Origin: Plasmodium brasilianum
Lineage: Eukaryota; Apicomplexa; Aconoidasida; Haemosporida; Plasmodiidae
NCBI RefSeq assembly: GCF_023973825.1
Contig: NW_027122924.1
Span: 329,470 to 393,469 of the forward strand
Length of the DNA: 64,000 nt
Direction of reading: 5' to 3'
Part shown: one piece after another, positions 12,205-25,777 of the stretch
How the letters are laid out: each line of letters starts with the position of its first letter
How positions within the stretch are numbered: the stretch's first letter is position 1
Notes under the pieces: generated by a model
What the model saw: the letters and a program-made list of their open reading frames with translations, nothing else
Databases searched by the model: none
What the model was told of the DNA's origin: nothing
Translations under genes and position numbers: made by a program

Positions 12205-13090
12205 AGTTTAATCCTCTTAGATTTTGGTTAAATGGGAAAAATATAAAGAGAGAAAAATAAGTAAAATTATGAAACATCTAAGAAGAATTTATTAGCCAAA
12301 ATTCAAAAAATGAATAAAACTATTCGTGAAGAGAATCAATGTATGTTATTATTCTATATTTACAACTTTTAATTTAGCAAATAAAAAAAAAGATGCTTGC
12401 GGAAAGGTAAATCCAGATAAAAATAAAATATTTTATATAAGTGTAGGAGTTTAGTAAAAAAAAAAAAAAAAAATATAGTGAGCATATTGTATGCATACAT
12501 AATTAAGAACAATTTTATGTTAGAAACTTAATGATTCCTTAAATCTTTTATTTATGTAACATCGTTTCTAATACTATATTATGCACTAATCTAATATCTA
12601 TATCTATATATATATATATATATAGTACTGAATTCAATGAAGATATATCAATGATAATTATGGATCGCTTATAAGATAAAGAACATTTAGAAGAATACTA
12701 TAAGCGTAAAAGAAAACTATTAATGGAAAAAGTTTTTGTTTTGATATATATAATGTTATTTGAGGAACGCATAAAAGTAGATCCACCAGGAAAAAAGAAG
12801 TATTTTTAGATTCTTCAATCAAAAAGTTCATGGGATTATAATATCTCAATGAGAACTCAAAATTTACAAAAGCTACGGAATAAATGAAAAGCATTTATGT
12901 TGAAAATATTTAAAGTATGTAAATTCACGAGCATTAATTGAAGAACCTTTTGAGCACATGGTAAATCGTTTGATGAGATATAATAAAAATGCGCATATAA
13001 TTTAGAATAATGAATATATATTCCTCTAAAAATAGATGGAAACAATGAATCAGAAATAATGAAGAATATACAGATGACATATTTGTAAGT
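12205..13090 (+). pseudogene. STP1-like cytoplasmic-tail relic
   Basis: The clearest part is 12630-12810: EFNEDISMIIMDRL, TAA, EHLEEYYKRKRKLLMEKVF, LIYIMLFEERIKVDPPGKKK and then a TAG followed, one frame over, by LDSSIKKF. This aligns in layout with the tail of the STP1 pseudogene at 25.8-28.5 kb (NENYELLNKYKKKILNNQIL region) and with my knowledge of STP1/SURFIN tails, in which a hydrophobic-MxVLEEC element precedes an LDSSI element. Farther on, FEHMVNRLMRYNKNAH (about 12950-12995) and NNEEYTDDIF (about 13056-13085) follow in tail order. The 12205-12340 part begins with FNPLRFWLNGK and is lysine-rich, and could belong either to this relic or to the PIR relic upstream. Confidence 0.45.
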
Positions 13091-14283
13091 AGATATAAAA
13101 AAAAAAAAAAAAAACTTATTGATGAAAATGTTTAAATAGGGTGACTAACCACTGTATCCGACAAAGAATAGATACATAAAATAAAATGTGAATACAGAAG
13201 CTAAGAAGAATAATAATGCAGTATATATAGAAATTAATAAACCAAAATGTTAATTTATAGATATTAAGGAAAAAAACATAACTAACAAAATCCCAGAAAA
13301 ACAGAGAATTTATGCATCTGTTATTAACAGATTTTAAATTTTTAGAATGTAAAAAGTAAATCTATAAAAAAAAGATTTTATATATCAATATATACAAGGA
13401 GTATCAATCATGAAGCATTAGATAAAAACGTAACATTTTATAATAATTGAGTAAGAATGGATATATATGTTTGTACAGTAAGCAATAATTTGTAACAAGA
13501 ATGAAAAGAATAATATATAACAGAAAAAAGAAAATGAAAAAGGGCTAATAGCGTATGCAAATATATAAGTCTACCATGTTTTTTTTTTTTTTTATTTGAA
13601 AAACTGTTGTAACTATCTCTTAAAAAAGTAAACATAATAACAATTAGAATTAAATATTATGTATTTTTTTTTATGAACATTTAGTTTATGCTTTTTTTTC
13701 TGATTTGTCCTTTTGTAGATGTGAAATAACTATTTTATAAGATTCCCTTCTTTTTTTTTGTTAGAGATTTTTTTTTATTAATTTATTTGTGTTTGATAAT
13801 TTTTTTTTGTTCTCTTTATATCACATTTTTTATTTAAATAATATTTAAATAAAACGCTTAATATATATATAAAAATTAAGTACATATATTATAGATAAAA
13901 AAAAAATATCTTTATATATTGGGGTTTAAAGTTTAGATTTCTTATATGAGATTGTCTACGCCCATCAATATAATTTCGATTTATACTATAATAGTATTTT
14001 TTTGGTTGTTCTTATTAAGTATCTTAATGCTTTAACAACAAATGAAAGGATAAGCATATTTACTAATTTATTATTACAATTATGTAATTGTTGATTTAAT
14101 TATATTTTATAAATATTAGTTATATAACTATGATATAATGAGATGATAAAAAAAAAAAATGTAAGCATTTTCGTTCTTAAAAGAACTGACAAATAAATTG
14201 TTGAACCTATGATATTCTGATAAAAATACATTTAACAGAATTATTACTGATTTTTTTTTTTTTTTTTTATCGAACTAATGTTT

Positions 14284-14324
<41 letters not shown>

Positions 14325-15188
14325 TATATATATATATAAAAAGAAATTTAATTAAGTTTAAATATTTAAAAAGATTTCATTTACAAATAATGTTATGAAT
14401 TAAATTAAGGATTGCAATTCTAAAGAATTATTATAAAAAATATAAAATCATTCATCACATTCTTTATAAATATATATTTATTCATATATTAGGCAGTATA
14501 CCACAGTTTCATCTTTTGAATATGTTATGGAATGTAAGAGAATACAAGTGTAACGATTAATATAATACCAAAAGTTGTAGAAAAAATAATTTTTTTCATT
14601 TATTATTCATATTATTAGATTCTTATAATAATTAGTATTTTTATAATAATAATAACCAGCTCTTATAAAACTTATTATTTATAAAATTAGTACTATTAAA
14701 AAGAAATTATCCATAAGAGTAGTAATTATGTTTTTGTGTAGAATAGTGCATTATATATATTATAGATATGCTATATTTTATATAAACTTAATAATTCGAT
14801 ATATTATAAAAAGTTAAAATTTGTTTTTATTATATTTTGCAAAGAATTGTAAGAAAAAAAAAAATTAATTGCACTATTATTATATTAAATAACTAAATTA
14901 TATATTTTGAATATTTATCAATGAATTATAATAATTTTATTTTCATGAAGATTTTTTAAAAATAATATTAAGATAAAAATTTTGTAATATATTTTAATGG
15001 AATTTTTCTTTATCGATGTTATAAAGTGCATTATATATATATATGTTTTATTAAATTTATATGAAAAAACAAAAAAAAAAAAAAAAAATTTAATAAAATA
15101 AATATAGTATCATTTATCATTAGAAGTATATCACATTATTGTTAATTATTTAATTAATGATTACATTGCAACATTAAAAATTCATAAT
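13091..15188. other. AT-rich stretch with TA microsatellite
   Basis: No gene family signature was seen. The first few hundred bases are A-rich on the plus strand and may be further decayed tail sequence. A long TA microsatellite occupies about 14289-14338, and poly-T and poly-A runs are common. Confidence 0.4.
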
Positions 15189-15870
15189 TGGGAACGAAAA
15201 ATTAACTTACTATTATTTATTGAAATTGCTAAGTTTATCCTTTTAAGTTGGGTACATCATTTTGAAAATGATACGATATACTAATATTATTTAACGATAT
15301 TTGAAATACGCACATTTTTCATTATTTATTTTCATTAATAATCTTTTGGAGTGCTCGTAACACGTATTTAAATAAGAAATGAAACTTTAGAGGAAAATTT
15401 GGCACAAGAGTATATAGATTACCAGGAAAATAAAAACAGCTCAAAGGTTCAAGTATTATATGGCAAAAAGAAGATATACCAATTAATGGAGTTAACAAAA
15501 AAAAAAAAGAAAAGAAATGTATCTAATAATGAAAAAGGAGACAAAGGAAAAAACAAACGTTCCTACTAAAATGCATTAAAAGATTGGGACCCTAAACAAT
15601 CTAAGAAAAATAATTGTTGTATATTTTGTATAAATAAATTTTCCCATTCAGAAAGAAGCGTATTCAAAGAACTTTATATATATCTTCTAAAAAATAACAG
15701 GATAGTTAGTTATAAAACATACAAAAAAAATAATACGCAAAAAATACATATTTTGGCTTGCTTCACCTTAAATATTGTTTTTGTTGATATAAATAGTTTC
15801 CTTATTTGAGATAGCATGGTATTCTTTGTACAGTGAAATCAAGATGTTGGTATTATTGGGGTTTTGCAAC
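15189..15870 (+). pseudogene. fam-m/fam-l exported-protein pseudogene
   Basis: A signal exon is recognisable at about 15189-15269: ERKINLLLFIEIAKFILLSW followed by VHHFEN, closely like the fam-l/fam-m exon 1. TGG stands where the start ATG should be and no clean GT donor follows. Exon 2 pieces: ETLEENLAQEY; after a shift, RVYRLPGK followed by TAA where the family has K-Y-K (PEXEL-like Y-R-L-x-x-K-Y); KEDIPINGVNKKKKE; GDKGKNKRSY; NNCCIFCINKFSHSERSVF; KELYIYLLKNNRIVSYKTYK; then a hydrophobic stretch. Each piece has a match in the known fam-m/fam-l order. Lost start, at least one frameshift next to poly-A, and several stops rule out a product. Confidence 0.75.
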
Positions 15871-18800
15871 TTTAAAGATAAGAATTTTTAGGTTAATTAT
15901 GTAATTTACTTATATTTAAGTCTTCTCTCTTTATATTAATTGTTATGATTATGTTATTAATTGTTTATTAAAATAAAAAAGTTAAGAAATATAAAAAAAA
16001 TTTAGTTCATGCAAAGGTAAAATGAATAGCTATGAATATTTTTCTTTATATGAAGAAGTCTCTAATACGAGCTAACATATGTAATATATGTAGTTATATA
16101 ATCAATAAACATATGAAGAAAAGCTTATATTTCATAAATACTTTTATATATACTTGGATTTTTTGATACATAACTATAAAAAAATATGTTCTTAATTTTT
16201 TTGTGAATTTGAATATTTTTATGTTTTTCAGAATGTATTTTAAGTTATCGATACAGAATCATTAAATACTATGGCTTAATATATATATATATGTATGCTT
16301 ATTTCTATTGATTCTTATGAAAATAATATACATATACCTTAAAATTATTACATAAGGACATAATTTATGTAATTTTATAGAAATTTTGTGTTAATTTTTA
16401 ATTAAACTATAAAAAAAGTTTCTTTCTAATTTTTATCTTTTTCTAGTCTAAAATTTTTTTTCTACTTAATATAAAATATATATGATTATTTTTAAATTCA
16501 AAACAATTATTTATTATGTTTATTTAATGAGACGTACTAAATATACTGAGTATCATTAGTGTATATATGTACAATCTACATAAAAATGAACTTAATATTG
16601 TTTTTATTTATTAGCTAAGTTTTAATAAGGTATATTTAAGGGGTTACTATTTTTCTTTTTATATTGTTTAGTTAAATAAGTATAATTTGTAAGGTTTACT
16701 ATTCAACGACTTCGAAATTAAGTATAATGCTTAAATTTAAATTATTATATTTTATTTCATATAAATTCTTATGAAAATGTTAATATAATATTAATATATT
16801 TTTCATTTTTCAGAAATGTGTTCAATTTTAAGAATTATTGTTATGTTAGTGAAAAAACGGAATATGCCTTTTTATTTGCAAAAATATAGTAGGAATCTGG
16901 AGAATATGAGACAAATATATATGAACAATGCTGTGTGTGGAAACTGTATATGCTGTAAATATGAATTTTAACGAAACAAATTATTTTTATTTATTTATTT
17001 ATTATTATTCTATTTTATTTTGTTAATATTAATTATTTTAATATTTTGTTAAATATGTGCATTCTTAAAATAATATTTACGCATGTGGAATAATCATATT
17101 ATGTTAATATTATTATTATTTATTTTTATTTATTTTTATTATTTTTTTTTTTTTTTTTGCTGTCGTTTATGAATTAAATACTATGAAAACTTATATAATT
17201 TATAAAGTAGTATCCTATTTATTTTTGCCATAACTTATTTGTAGTTAATACGATTATTTAGTAATAATTAATTATATTAAAGCATAATTATCAATAATAA
17301 CATCAGAATTATGTGCATTCCATTGTAATATCAAATTCTTGCGAAAAAAAAAATTTACTCTTTTAGTAGGAAAATGGATGTATAATTTTTATCCAAAAAA
17401 AAGTAACATAAACACGTTAAGACATCGTTGCTAATGAGGGAAATAGGAAAATTAATAAGTTTATAAACAAATTAATTTTTGTACACTATTTTTTAGTTGT
17501 AAAGTGTCCAAAAAAAAGCATTTATTATTATAAAATTTTAATTTTTAAATAGAAAAAAAAAAAAATTAATGTCGTTTATAAATTATTCATATTATGTAGA
17601 TGAAAATATCCTGAATTTATTTATAACAAAACATTATGTGCTGCAAAATATCACTAATTACATTATATATTTTTATTTTAAATAATTGTGAATAAAGCAT
17701 ATAATTATATTTGGAATTATCAGTTTATTCTATAGAATATGCCTTAACAGAAGGCTATAATTTTATGGTAACCGGAATAGCTTATAAGTGTATATGCTAT
17801 TCATAAAATTTGTATATTGAATATATTATTTTCAAACTTTTTATGTGTGACATTGTTTGTATATAACTTATTATTATAAAATTGCTTAGGAAATTTATAA
17901 AAATTGCTATATGATATTACATATTCATATAAAAGAGGAATAATCATAATTTGTACATTTATATTCTGATGCTTATTGTTAATAACAGTAAGTTATATAA
18001 AATTATGAACTACTGCTATTAATTAGTAAATGGTTAACTAAAATCGTATTAATGTACGAATAAAATGCAATATCAGGTATATAAACTGTAAAGGAAAATG
18101 ATGCATGTAAATAATAAGAAGCTACATTATAATGCATAATAAGAAACATTTGTTGAAACAAGATAATTTTATTATTATCGAAATATATTCTTTAATGTGT
18201 TTGCATCTTACATATAAATGTCATAGAACAAAGCAAAAGGAGTCATTATCCTGGAAAAATCTATTAATAGATATTTTAATAACATATATTTTAATATGAT
18301 AAAAATTTATTATAATGTTAGCTCATCCAACATTTTAAACAGTATAATTAGGAAAAAAACATATTTCATTAATGAAATTAGTATAAGTGTGAAGACTGTT
18401 TTATATATTAAATAGGTTTATCATTGTCTTTAATCATTATGCTTTGATATTATTCACTATATAGCTTATGTAAGACTAAATATAGTTAACTCATAAAAAA
18501 TTAGACATATCATTAAAATTAAATTATTATATCAAATTCTAAGTTATAAGAACTCATAAATTACAGTTTTTATGGAATATGTAAAAAAAAAAATGGCTTA
18601 ATTGGATTGATGTAATAATTTACAAAAGTTTCATAAAAATATATATTTCTTGAATTCATTATTCTTTATGCTTAAATTACTTTTTGGATAAGTTATTCGT
18701 ATAAATTTCTATGTTTCATACATGTATTTTTAATTTTGTGCGGTATATTACACACTTTGTTAAATATAGAAAAAACTCCTTTTAACATTATTAGCAATTA

Positions 18801-20682
18801 AGTATTGATAATATATAAACTAAATAAAAATAATTATGCACAAATAAACAATAATATATTGCGCATAATGAAATATAGAATATAAAGTAGAATTAATTAT
18901 TATTCAAATAAGTTATACGAACTGTAACAATCTAACAAAGTCTATAACGTGATAATTAGTTAATGGATAAAACAAAGCATGAGTAGATTTTCGACACTTC
19001 CACAAAATTTCTCTAAAAGTATGAAAAATTATGGCTACTATTGAATTTAATTTGCTTCTCAATTAGTTTTTTTTCTTTTTTTTCCATATAAAAATATAAT
19101 TATTAAATAGAACTGAGTAATTTCCAATTTTGTTGCTATATTTCAAAGGGTTAATGTATTTAAACATATCAACAGATAAGGTTAGCGTAATAATTAAATA
19201 ATATGTTTAACTTGCATGTGGTATACCATTCATAGGATGACTTACTATGAAGTTGCACAGTTTATTTTTATTTATTAATTCAGGTAAAATTTAATTTAAT
19301 GTTTAATTATCATGCATATAATAAAGTATATTAAATTCAATTTTAACATTACAAAATGGAAGATAAATGGATATAAAGAAATAACTTTATGAAAAATTGT
19401 ACAGTTACTGTTTTATTATTACATGATTAATTTTATTTATATCTAATTTTTTTTATGCTACGATAGAATTTATATTCAAAAAGAATTATCTGTTAAGCAT
19501 AAGAACTTTTAAAAGAAAAATAATTTTTACAATAATACGTATTTATTACTCTAACTACATAATTTTTTATTTAAATACTTTATTGATATTTGATATTTTC
19601 TTTCTCATTTTACATATTTGTTCTAATATGAAAGGGTGAAATACATTTTCTTTAAGAATACACAATACCATAATTGCACAATTTTAATAAGAATAAAATG
19701 GGAAATATGATACCAAAAAAAAAAAAAAAAATATATATATATTTAAGATCGAGTAACCTCATTTATACATAAATGTTACATATTATGAGTCTCATAAAAA
19801 AAAAAAGAGAACTTGGTGATATTACGATTTAACAAAATAAAAAGTTACTACTGATGTAGTGTAATATGAATGGTAAAAATATATATATATATAAATTATG
19901 AGTATGCATACATATTGAATATGAAATAGAACTTTCATTTACAATATAAAAGTAATGCGATGTTGTATTCATTTACTAGAGAATGAAAATAAATCACTAG
20001 AAAGAATTACAGTTCGTGCTTAAAAATATATCTGTTAAATAAAAAACGTAGTTAAACTAATTTTTCTATTTAATTTGAACAACTTAATATGTAGTTTGTT
20101 TTTTTTTATAAAAAAAGTTATTCCAATTAGTAAAGCCCTTGTATACATGTTCACAAAATGTTCTTTCATTATCCAAATTATTGTAAAACTTAATAATATG
20201 TTATATATCTTTAAAACTTTACAAATATGATGAAATACTAATTAAAACAAGAACAAAAATACAATGAATTACAAACAAGAAAGAACTCATTAATCTATAT
20301 CTTTCGAATATGAAGCCGCAAACCATCAGTGATTTTTCTGCATGTACAGATGTAAAAAATAATAAAAAAAGCTTATAGTTTAAAGATGCACACTTTATAA
20401 CATTTACAATAATATTAATTATAAAAATAATCACAAAAAATTTAAGTAACCCATTTATATAAGCAAAAATATGAATACTATTAAAATATTTTTTGGGATA
20501 AAAAGTTGAAAAGAATGTAATTCAGACATTACATACATAATAGGAGTTAATATATATCCTTAATTATATAAAATTTTATGTATATTAAACTAATTACCTT
20601 AATTTAAAGATTTTCTATAATTTTGTGGTATAATGATATTGAGCAAATAGAAACTCTTGAATATGTACTTCACTTCTTACTA
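15871..20682. other. Long AT-rich intergenic region
   Basis: I find no supported gene in about 4.8 kb. A short coding-like run near 16821-16890 (NFKNYCYVSEKTEYAFLFAK) and a 71-codon hydrophobic minus frame at 20219-20434 stand out, but neither matches a family I know. The last 200 bases probably hold the 3' untranslated region of the gene ending at 20683. Confidence 0.4.
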
Positions 20683-21683
20683 TTACTTCAAACCATTAAG
20701 TTTAAAATATTTATAGGTAACATAAGCTATACAAAAAATAAATACTAGAATTGATAAAAAAATACCATAAGTATTCTGCATCATCATAAACGTAAATATC
20801 ATAGCAATAAATACCAAAATTGGCTTTATAACAGGAAGTATTATTTTAAAAAGAGATACTGTAGATTTATGTGAAATTTTATGTAAGCTATCATATTTAG
20901 TATTCAATAATTTTGCTACTTTATTTTCGTAATTTTTATCGAATTTCTTTAAACGATAACTTATCGATGATGTTTTTTTTGGTTCTATTTGTTCATAATT
21001 TTTCATAGGAATATGTTTCTCATTTAATTTTCCACTTCCTGTTTTATGATGAATATTATCAATACTACTATCATAATATAATGAATCTTGAGATGTTTCC
21101 TCTGTGTCATCATATGTAGATAGATCACTTAGGCTTTCTAAATCACTATCAAATGTCATTGAATCGTAATGCGATTTTTTGGAATTATCTCTATATTTTA
21201 ATGAGTTTGATGGTTTTTGAAAACTGTTATTATACACTCCTTTTTTATAATTTTCTTGTAAACCGAAATTTTGTATTAATGCATTTAATTTATTAGCAAA
21301 ATGATCATCGTCTTCATCCAGTAAATGCATTGCTTTTTCTTTCAAGGTTAAGTATTTCTGTTGAAAATTTACATCAGTTTCACCAATCAATATCCTGCTT
21401 ACTCTTGCATTTGGTGCATTATTTAGGTTGGTTTTCTTATGGCATGTTTTTCCAGAGTTATTTGACTAAAAATTAGGGTAAATATAAAATTTTTTAAATT
21501 ATGTATTTATTTCGATATTAATAAAATACTAGTTTTTTATAATGAAAATGTAAGATTACAAAAGTATAAGAATTATTGAATATAAAAAAATTATCCTACT
21601 TCATAGGAATTCTGGCATATCCATACTAAAATAGTAAATATGAAAATGTTAGGAAAAGATAAGTATATAGTAGTTTGTACCAT
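20683..21683 (-). CDS. Pv-fam-d-like exported protein
   Basis: Exon 1 is 21600-21683 (28 codons, MVQTTIYLSF... ending ILVWICQNSYE before a GTAGGA donor). The intron runs 21466-21599 with a TTTTTAG acceptor, and exon 2 is 20683-21465, a phase-0 join, giving about 288 residues. Exon 1 is a signal sequence. Exon 2 opens with a basic, Asn-rich stretch and a PEXEL-like SRILIGETD at about 51-59 (R at 52, L at 54; Gly where the motif's fifth residue would be). A KYLTLKEKAMHLLDEDDDHF segment follows, typical of Pv-fam-d-type proteins. Then come a Ser/Asp-rich acidic region (about 130-165), a basic stretch and two C-terminal membrane segments (about 234-256 and 261-278). Export to the host cell is inferred from the layout; the molecular function is unknown. 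No lesion is seen. The family name is by resemblance, and it could be filed simply as an exported protein of unknown function. Confidence 0.8.
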
Positions 21684-24600
21684 GGTGTTGTATTTATTTT
21701 TAAATAATGAGCTTTTCTGATAACAGAATTTTTAGCAATCCACCTTTTTCTTTACTAATAAAAAGAAGATTTTTCTGTATTGTTTATTTATTGTTTTATG
21801 TTACTTAAAAATTTTAAAATTCTTTACTTTTATATATAATTTAAAAATATAATTATAACATATATATTAATAATCGTAACTAAGAGAATGAATTAAATAA
21901 AAATATTTTTAGGAAATTTTCCACATAGTAATTTTATTAAAATAAAATATAAATAATAATAGATCTTAGAAAAGTTGTTATTTATGTATTCAGTGGAACA
22001 AATATTCTATAAATAAATTACTTATAAGGAATCCTATTTAATATATATTTATTTCCTACTCTTAAAATTTTTTTTTTTTGTTATTTTGGTTAACAAAATG
22101 AATGAAACGTAATGAAATTACAATAAATTATAATTATGTATAATTTAAATTGTGAAAAGAAATAATTTCAAATTCGTACGTAACAATATAACGAATGATA
22201 ATTTTAAAGTTCCATAAGATCTTTTTACGTACAGAAATGTTTAAAATAAATTGCAATATGTATAATAATTATAACAACATTAATATTATACAATAGATAT
22301 AATAAACTAGAATTTAATTAAAACACTAGTAAAATAAACACATTATTAGCACTAATAAATATCAAGCTATAATCCATAATGTATATTTACGACAAATATA
22401 TAGAATTTTAAGATTATTATATATTTTTTTTGATATGTAATATAAATGAATGATATATTCTATTTAAATAATTTAAAACACTAATTTACAAGTACGGTGA
22501 TGATATAATATGTACCTTTAATTTTTAATTAAAAATTTATTAAATACAACATAAAAAAAAATTGTAAAAATAAAATTTTCAAAATTCATGAGTTTTCTTC
22601 GAAAATTATTGCTATTAAAAATGGAAAATATAATTAAAAAAAAAAAAAAAATTAATAAAAAATATAAAGTATAAAATGTAAAATTTATTTAAAAATGTTA
22701 TAAAGTATAATTTTTACAAAGGTAATTTACATGTTAATGATACTTTTAATTATTATTATGTATTCAACGATGAATAATAATTAGAAAATACTTATAATAA
22801 GGTAAAAAATAACTCATCCAATATAAAAATAGATTGATTAAATCACGTTTAAAAAATAAAGTGTTAATGCATGTAAAAAAGGATTAGTAAAAATTTTACA
22901 CATTTTTACTTTATAATATCAAATTATTATTAATTTTTTTTTTCAAATTTTATTTATATTTACATATATAATGTACGTATATTTCTTGAAAAAATATAAA
23001 TATATCTTCTTTTTATTAAATATTTTTGCTGTGCTATGAATTGATAATGCATAAGTTAAATTCTGTTATTATTATACATGTAGCTTTTTTATAATAATTT
23101 ATTCATTACTATATTTAATTTTTTTTTTTATTTATGAATACATATATATATCTTCGTTGGTAAAAGAAGTTTTTTTTAAATGGAAATGATTAATTGTATA
23201 TTAATTGATATATGAAAAACTTTTTTTTTATATTACCTTATTATTTATATTAATTAATTATATAATAAATGTTAAAATAATTTTTATGTACATTTATATG
23301 AAAATTTTTTTAATAAAATGTAACGAAGTATATGTAAATATCTATTGGAAATATCATGTAAAAGTGAAACTAAGTAATAAGTTCCTTGATAATATTACTA
23401 TTTAAAAATGTATGAATTTTTATGAACATACAAGTGACAAGTTTGTTTTTATATATGAATAAAAATGTTTTATATTATTTAAAAATGATAAAATTAATTA
23501 CTATGTAAAAGTAGTACTGGAGTTTCCTAGCGAAGAAGTTGTTAAATATTTAAATCTATATATATAGCTCTTTATTATGTTCATTATTAGTTTATTGTCT
23601 ATTCCTTTAGTTTGAAAGAACAAACCATAACGAAAGTTGTCATTTTATAGAATCTCTTATGAATCATATAATACATTTGTTGATGTGGGTAAAACATCGT
23701 GTAAGTTCCCCTATTCGTAAATTTTGTACATAAAATATGAATTACTACGATATATTACAAGAAAAAAATTATTTAACATAATGCATAATTTCATTCGTCA
23801 TACATTTATTAATAAAAAAACTAGCAAAAAATTAGTAATAATTCAAAGGAACCTTTCAATTTGGTAAAAGTTTAGTTGAATTGATCTGTTAATATATAAA
23901 TATATATATATATAAGAATAATATTAATACTTAATATTGCTACGAATAAGATGTTTAGATAAAGGTATGAACAAAAAATTTTTTTTTGAAATATTTTTAA
24001 AGAAATTAATACATAATGAAATTATAATAAGAAGGCATATATAATACCAATAGTATGTTACTTAATGACCAATGTTAGTATTTTCATTTATGATCACTTA
24101 TATTAATTATAATATATAGATAATATAAATAGTTTTCATTTTAAATGAGCGGGTATTGTTCATTAGAAGTATATAATACATAAAATGAAACTGCTAATTA
24201 GTATGATTGTAATCAGAATGTAAAATATGAATTAAAAAAATTAAAAAAGTATTGCTTTTTACGGATTAAACAATTATGACAAATAAATTAAGGGAATAAT
24301 AATATTGTTCTTTATATTTCAATGGTTAATGCAATGTATTAATTTGTTCTAAATTGAAGTAATTAATGATTTTAATGAATTTACTTATATGTTTTGTCTA
24401 ATTATATACGTAATAAAAATGTACATCTATATATAAAGTAAATTAAGTATATTTTTCTTTTTTCCGCATAATTATATTATAAACAAAAAAACAAAATATA
24501 AAATAAAAGGAAAAAAAATAATTTTTTCTGTAACTTCAAAAATAATTTATTCGAAGGCGAAAAATAAAACAAGAAAATTTAATATATCTATGCTTTACAT

Positions 24601-25777
24601 TCTAAATCTTAGATTTGTTTACACCCTTAATATTCTATTACCGAAAAATAATAACATATTTTAAATGAATTAAAACTCAATTATTTTCTTATCAACTTGT
24701 ACGATCGATTAAGATGTTATATGCATATTAATGCCATAACTCTTTTTTCGAATGTCTTTTAGAATTAATTTAACAACAATTTACACGTTCTCCGAATACT
24801 CCAAAATATTTTTATCTTTCTTTTTTGTTAACAGCATACCCTATATATGGAACATATTGAAGGGATATAAAGACATATCTATTTCTTTTTTTTGTTCTGT
24901 ATAATTTTTACAAGTTTAATGTTCCTAAAATAGGGAATGTAATGTACTATTATTAAATGTTTTATATATGTGAATAATACTTTTATTTTTTAAATATGTA
25001 TTATTCCATTGTTCTTTATTAATATAAGAATTATAATGAAATCGTTAAATTATATATTAAATTAATAAAAAAAACATTAATCTTCATATTGTGTTATATA
25101 CATATTATAAAAAGTGATATTCAACATTACATATAAATATATATCTTAATATGAAAGGAAAGTAAATTAACACAAAGAGTAGTAATAATTTTTTAATGTT
25201 TCCATAGTGAATAAGAACTGTCGTTATATTAAATATCTGAAAAAGTAATTTCCTCTGAAGGTAAAACACAGTATTATATATTCACAAAATTATAAAATTT
25301 AGATATTATATTAAACAAAAAAGGTTTAAACAATTTAACAATATAAAAAAAAATGGAATAATTGTTAAGAAATAATATGTACATAATTAAAATAATTCTT
25401 ATGTTAGGTTCTAATCTGCACTTTAATCTTATTATTGTTGAACCATGGTTAAAAAGATTTTACTATGTATTAATTATATATATATATAAACTATATATAT
25501 TTTAGAAATATAAGCTATAAATAGAATATATATTAGATTTCACTAAAAAAAAATTAGTTATTAAGTAATAAAACAAAAAACATTAGTAAATACTTTATGA
25601 ATTAATATACGAATATTTAATTTATACAAATTAATTTTTTTTTATATATTTACCTTAGCATTTTTCTTCTTTTACTTAATGAAGGCTTAATATAATAATG
25701 TACTTATAAAAATTCATATAGGAATAAAAAACATTATATACAATTAGAGCACTTTTAAAATAAATGCATTTAAGTCA
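21684..25777. other. AT-rich stretch without supported genes
   Basis: It includes the presumed upstream region of the Pv-fam-d-like gene and the 3' side of the STP1 pseudogene. The only mildly coding-like part is a minus-strand run near 24770-24870 (MLLTKKKDKNILEYSENV before a stop), too short and unmatched to annotate. Homopolymers and TA tracts dominate. Confidence 0.4.

Noticed and set aside
12658..13045. Two minus-strand hydrophobic frames of 78 and 62 codons
   Set aside because: The plus strand carries the STP1-tail motifs here; the minus frames are complements of A-rich coding DNA.
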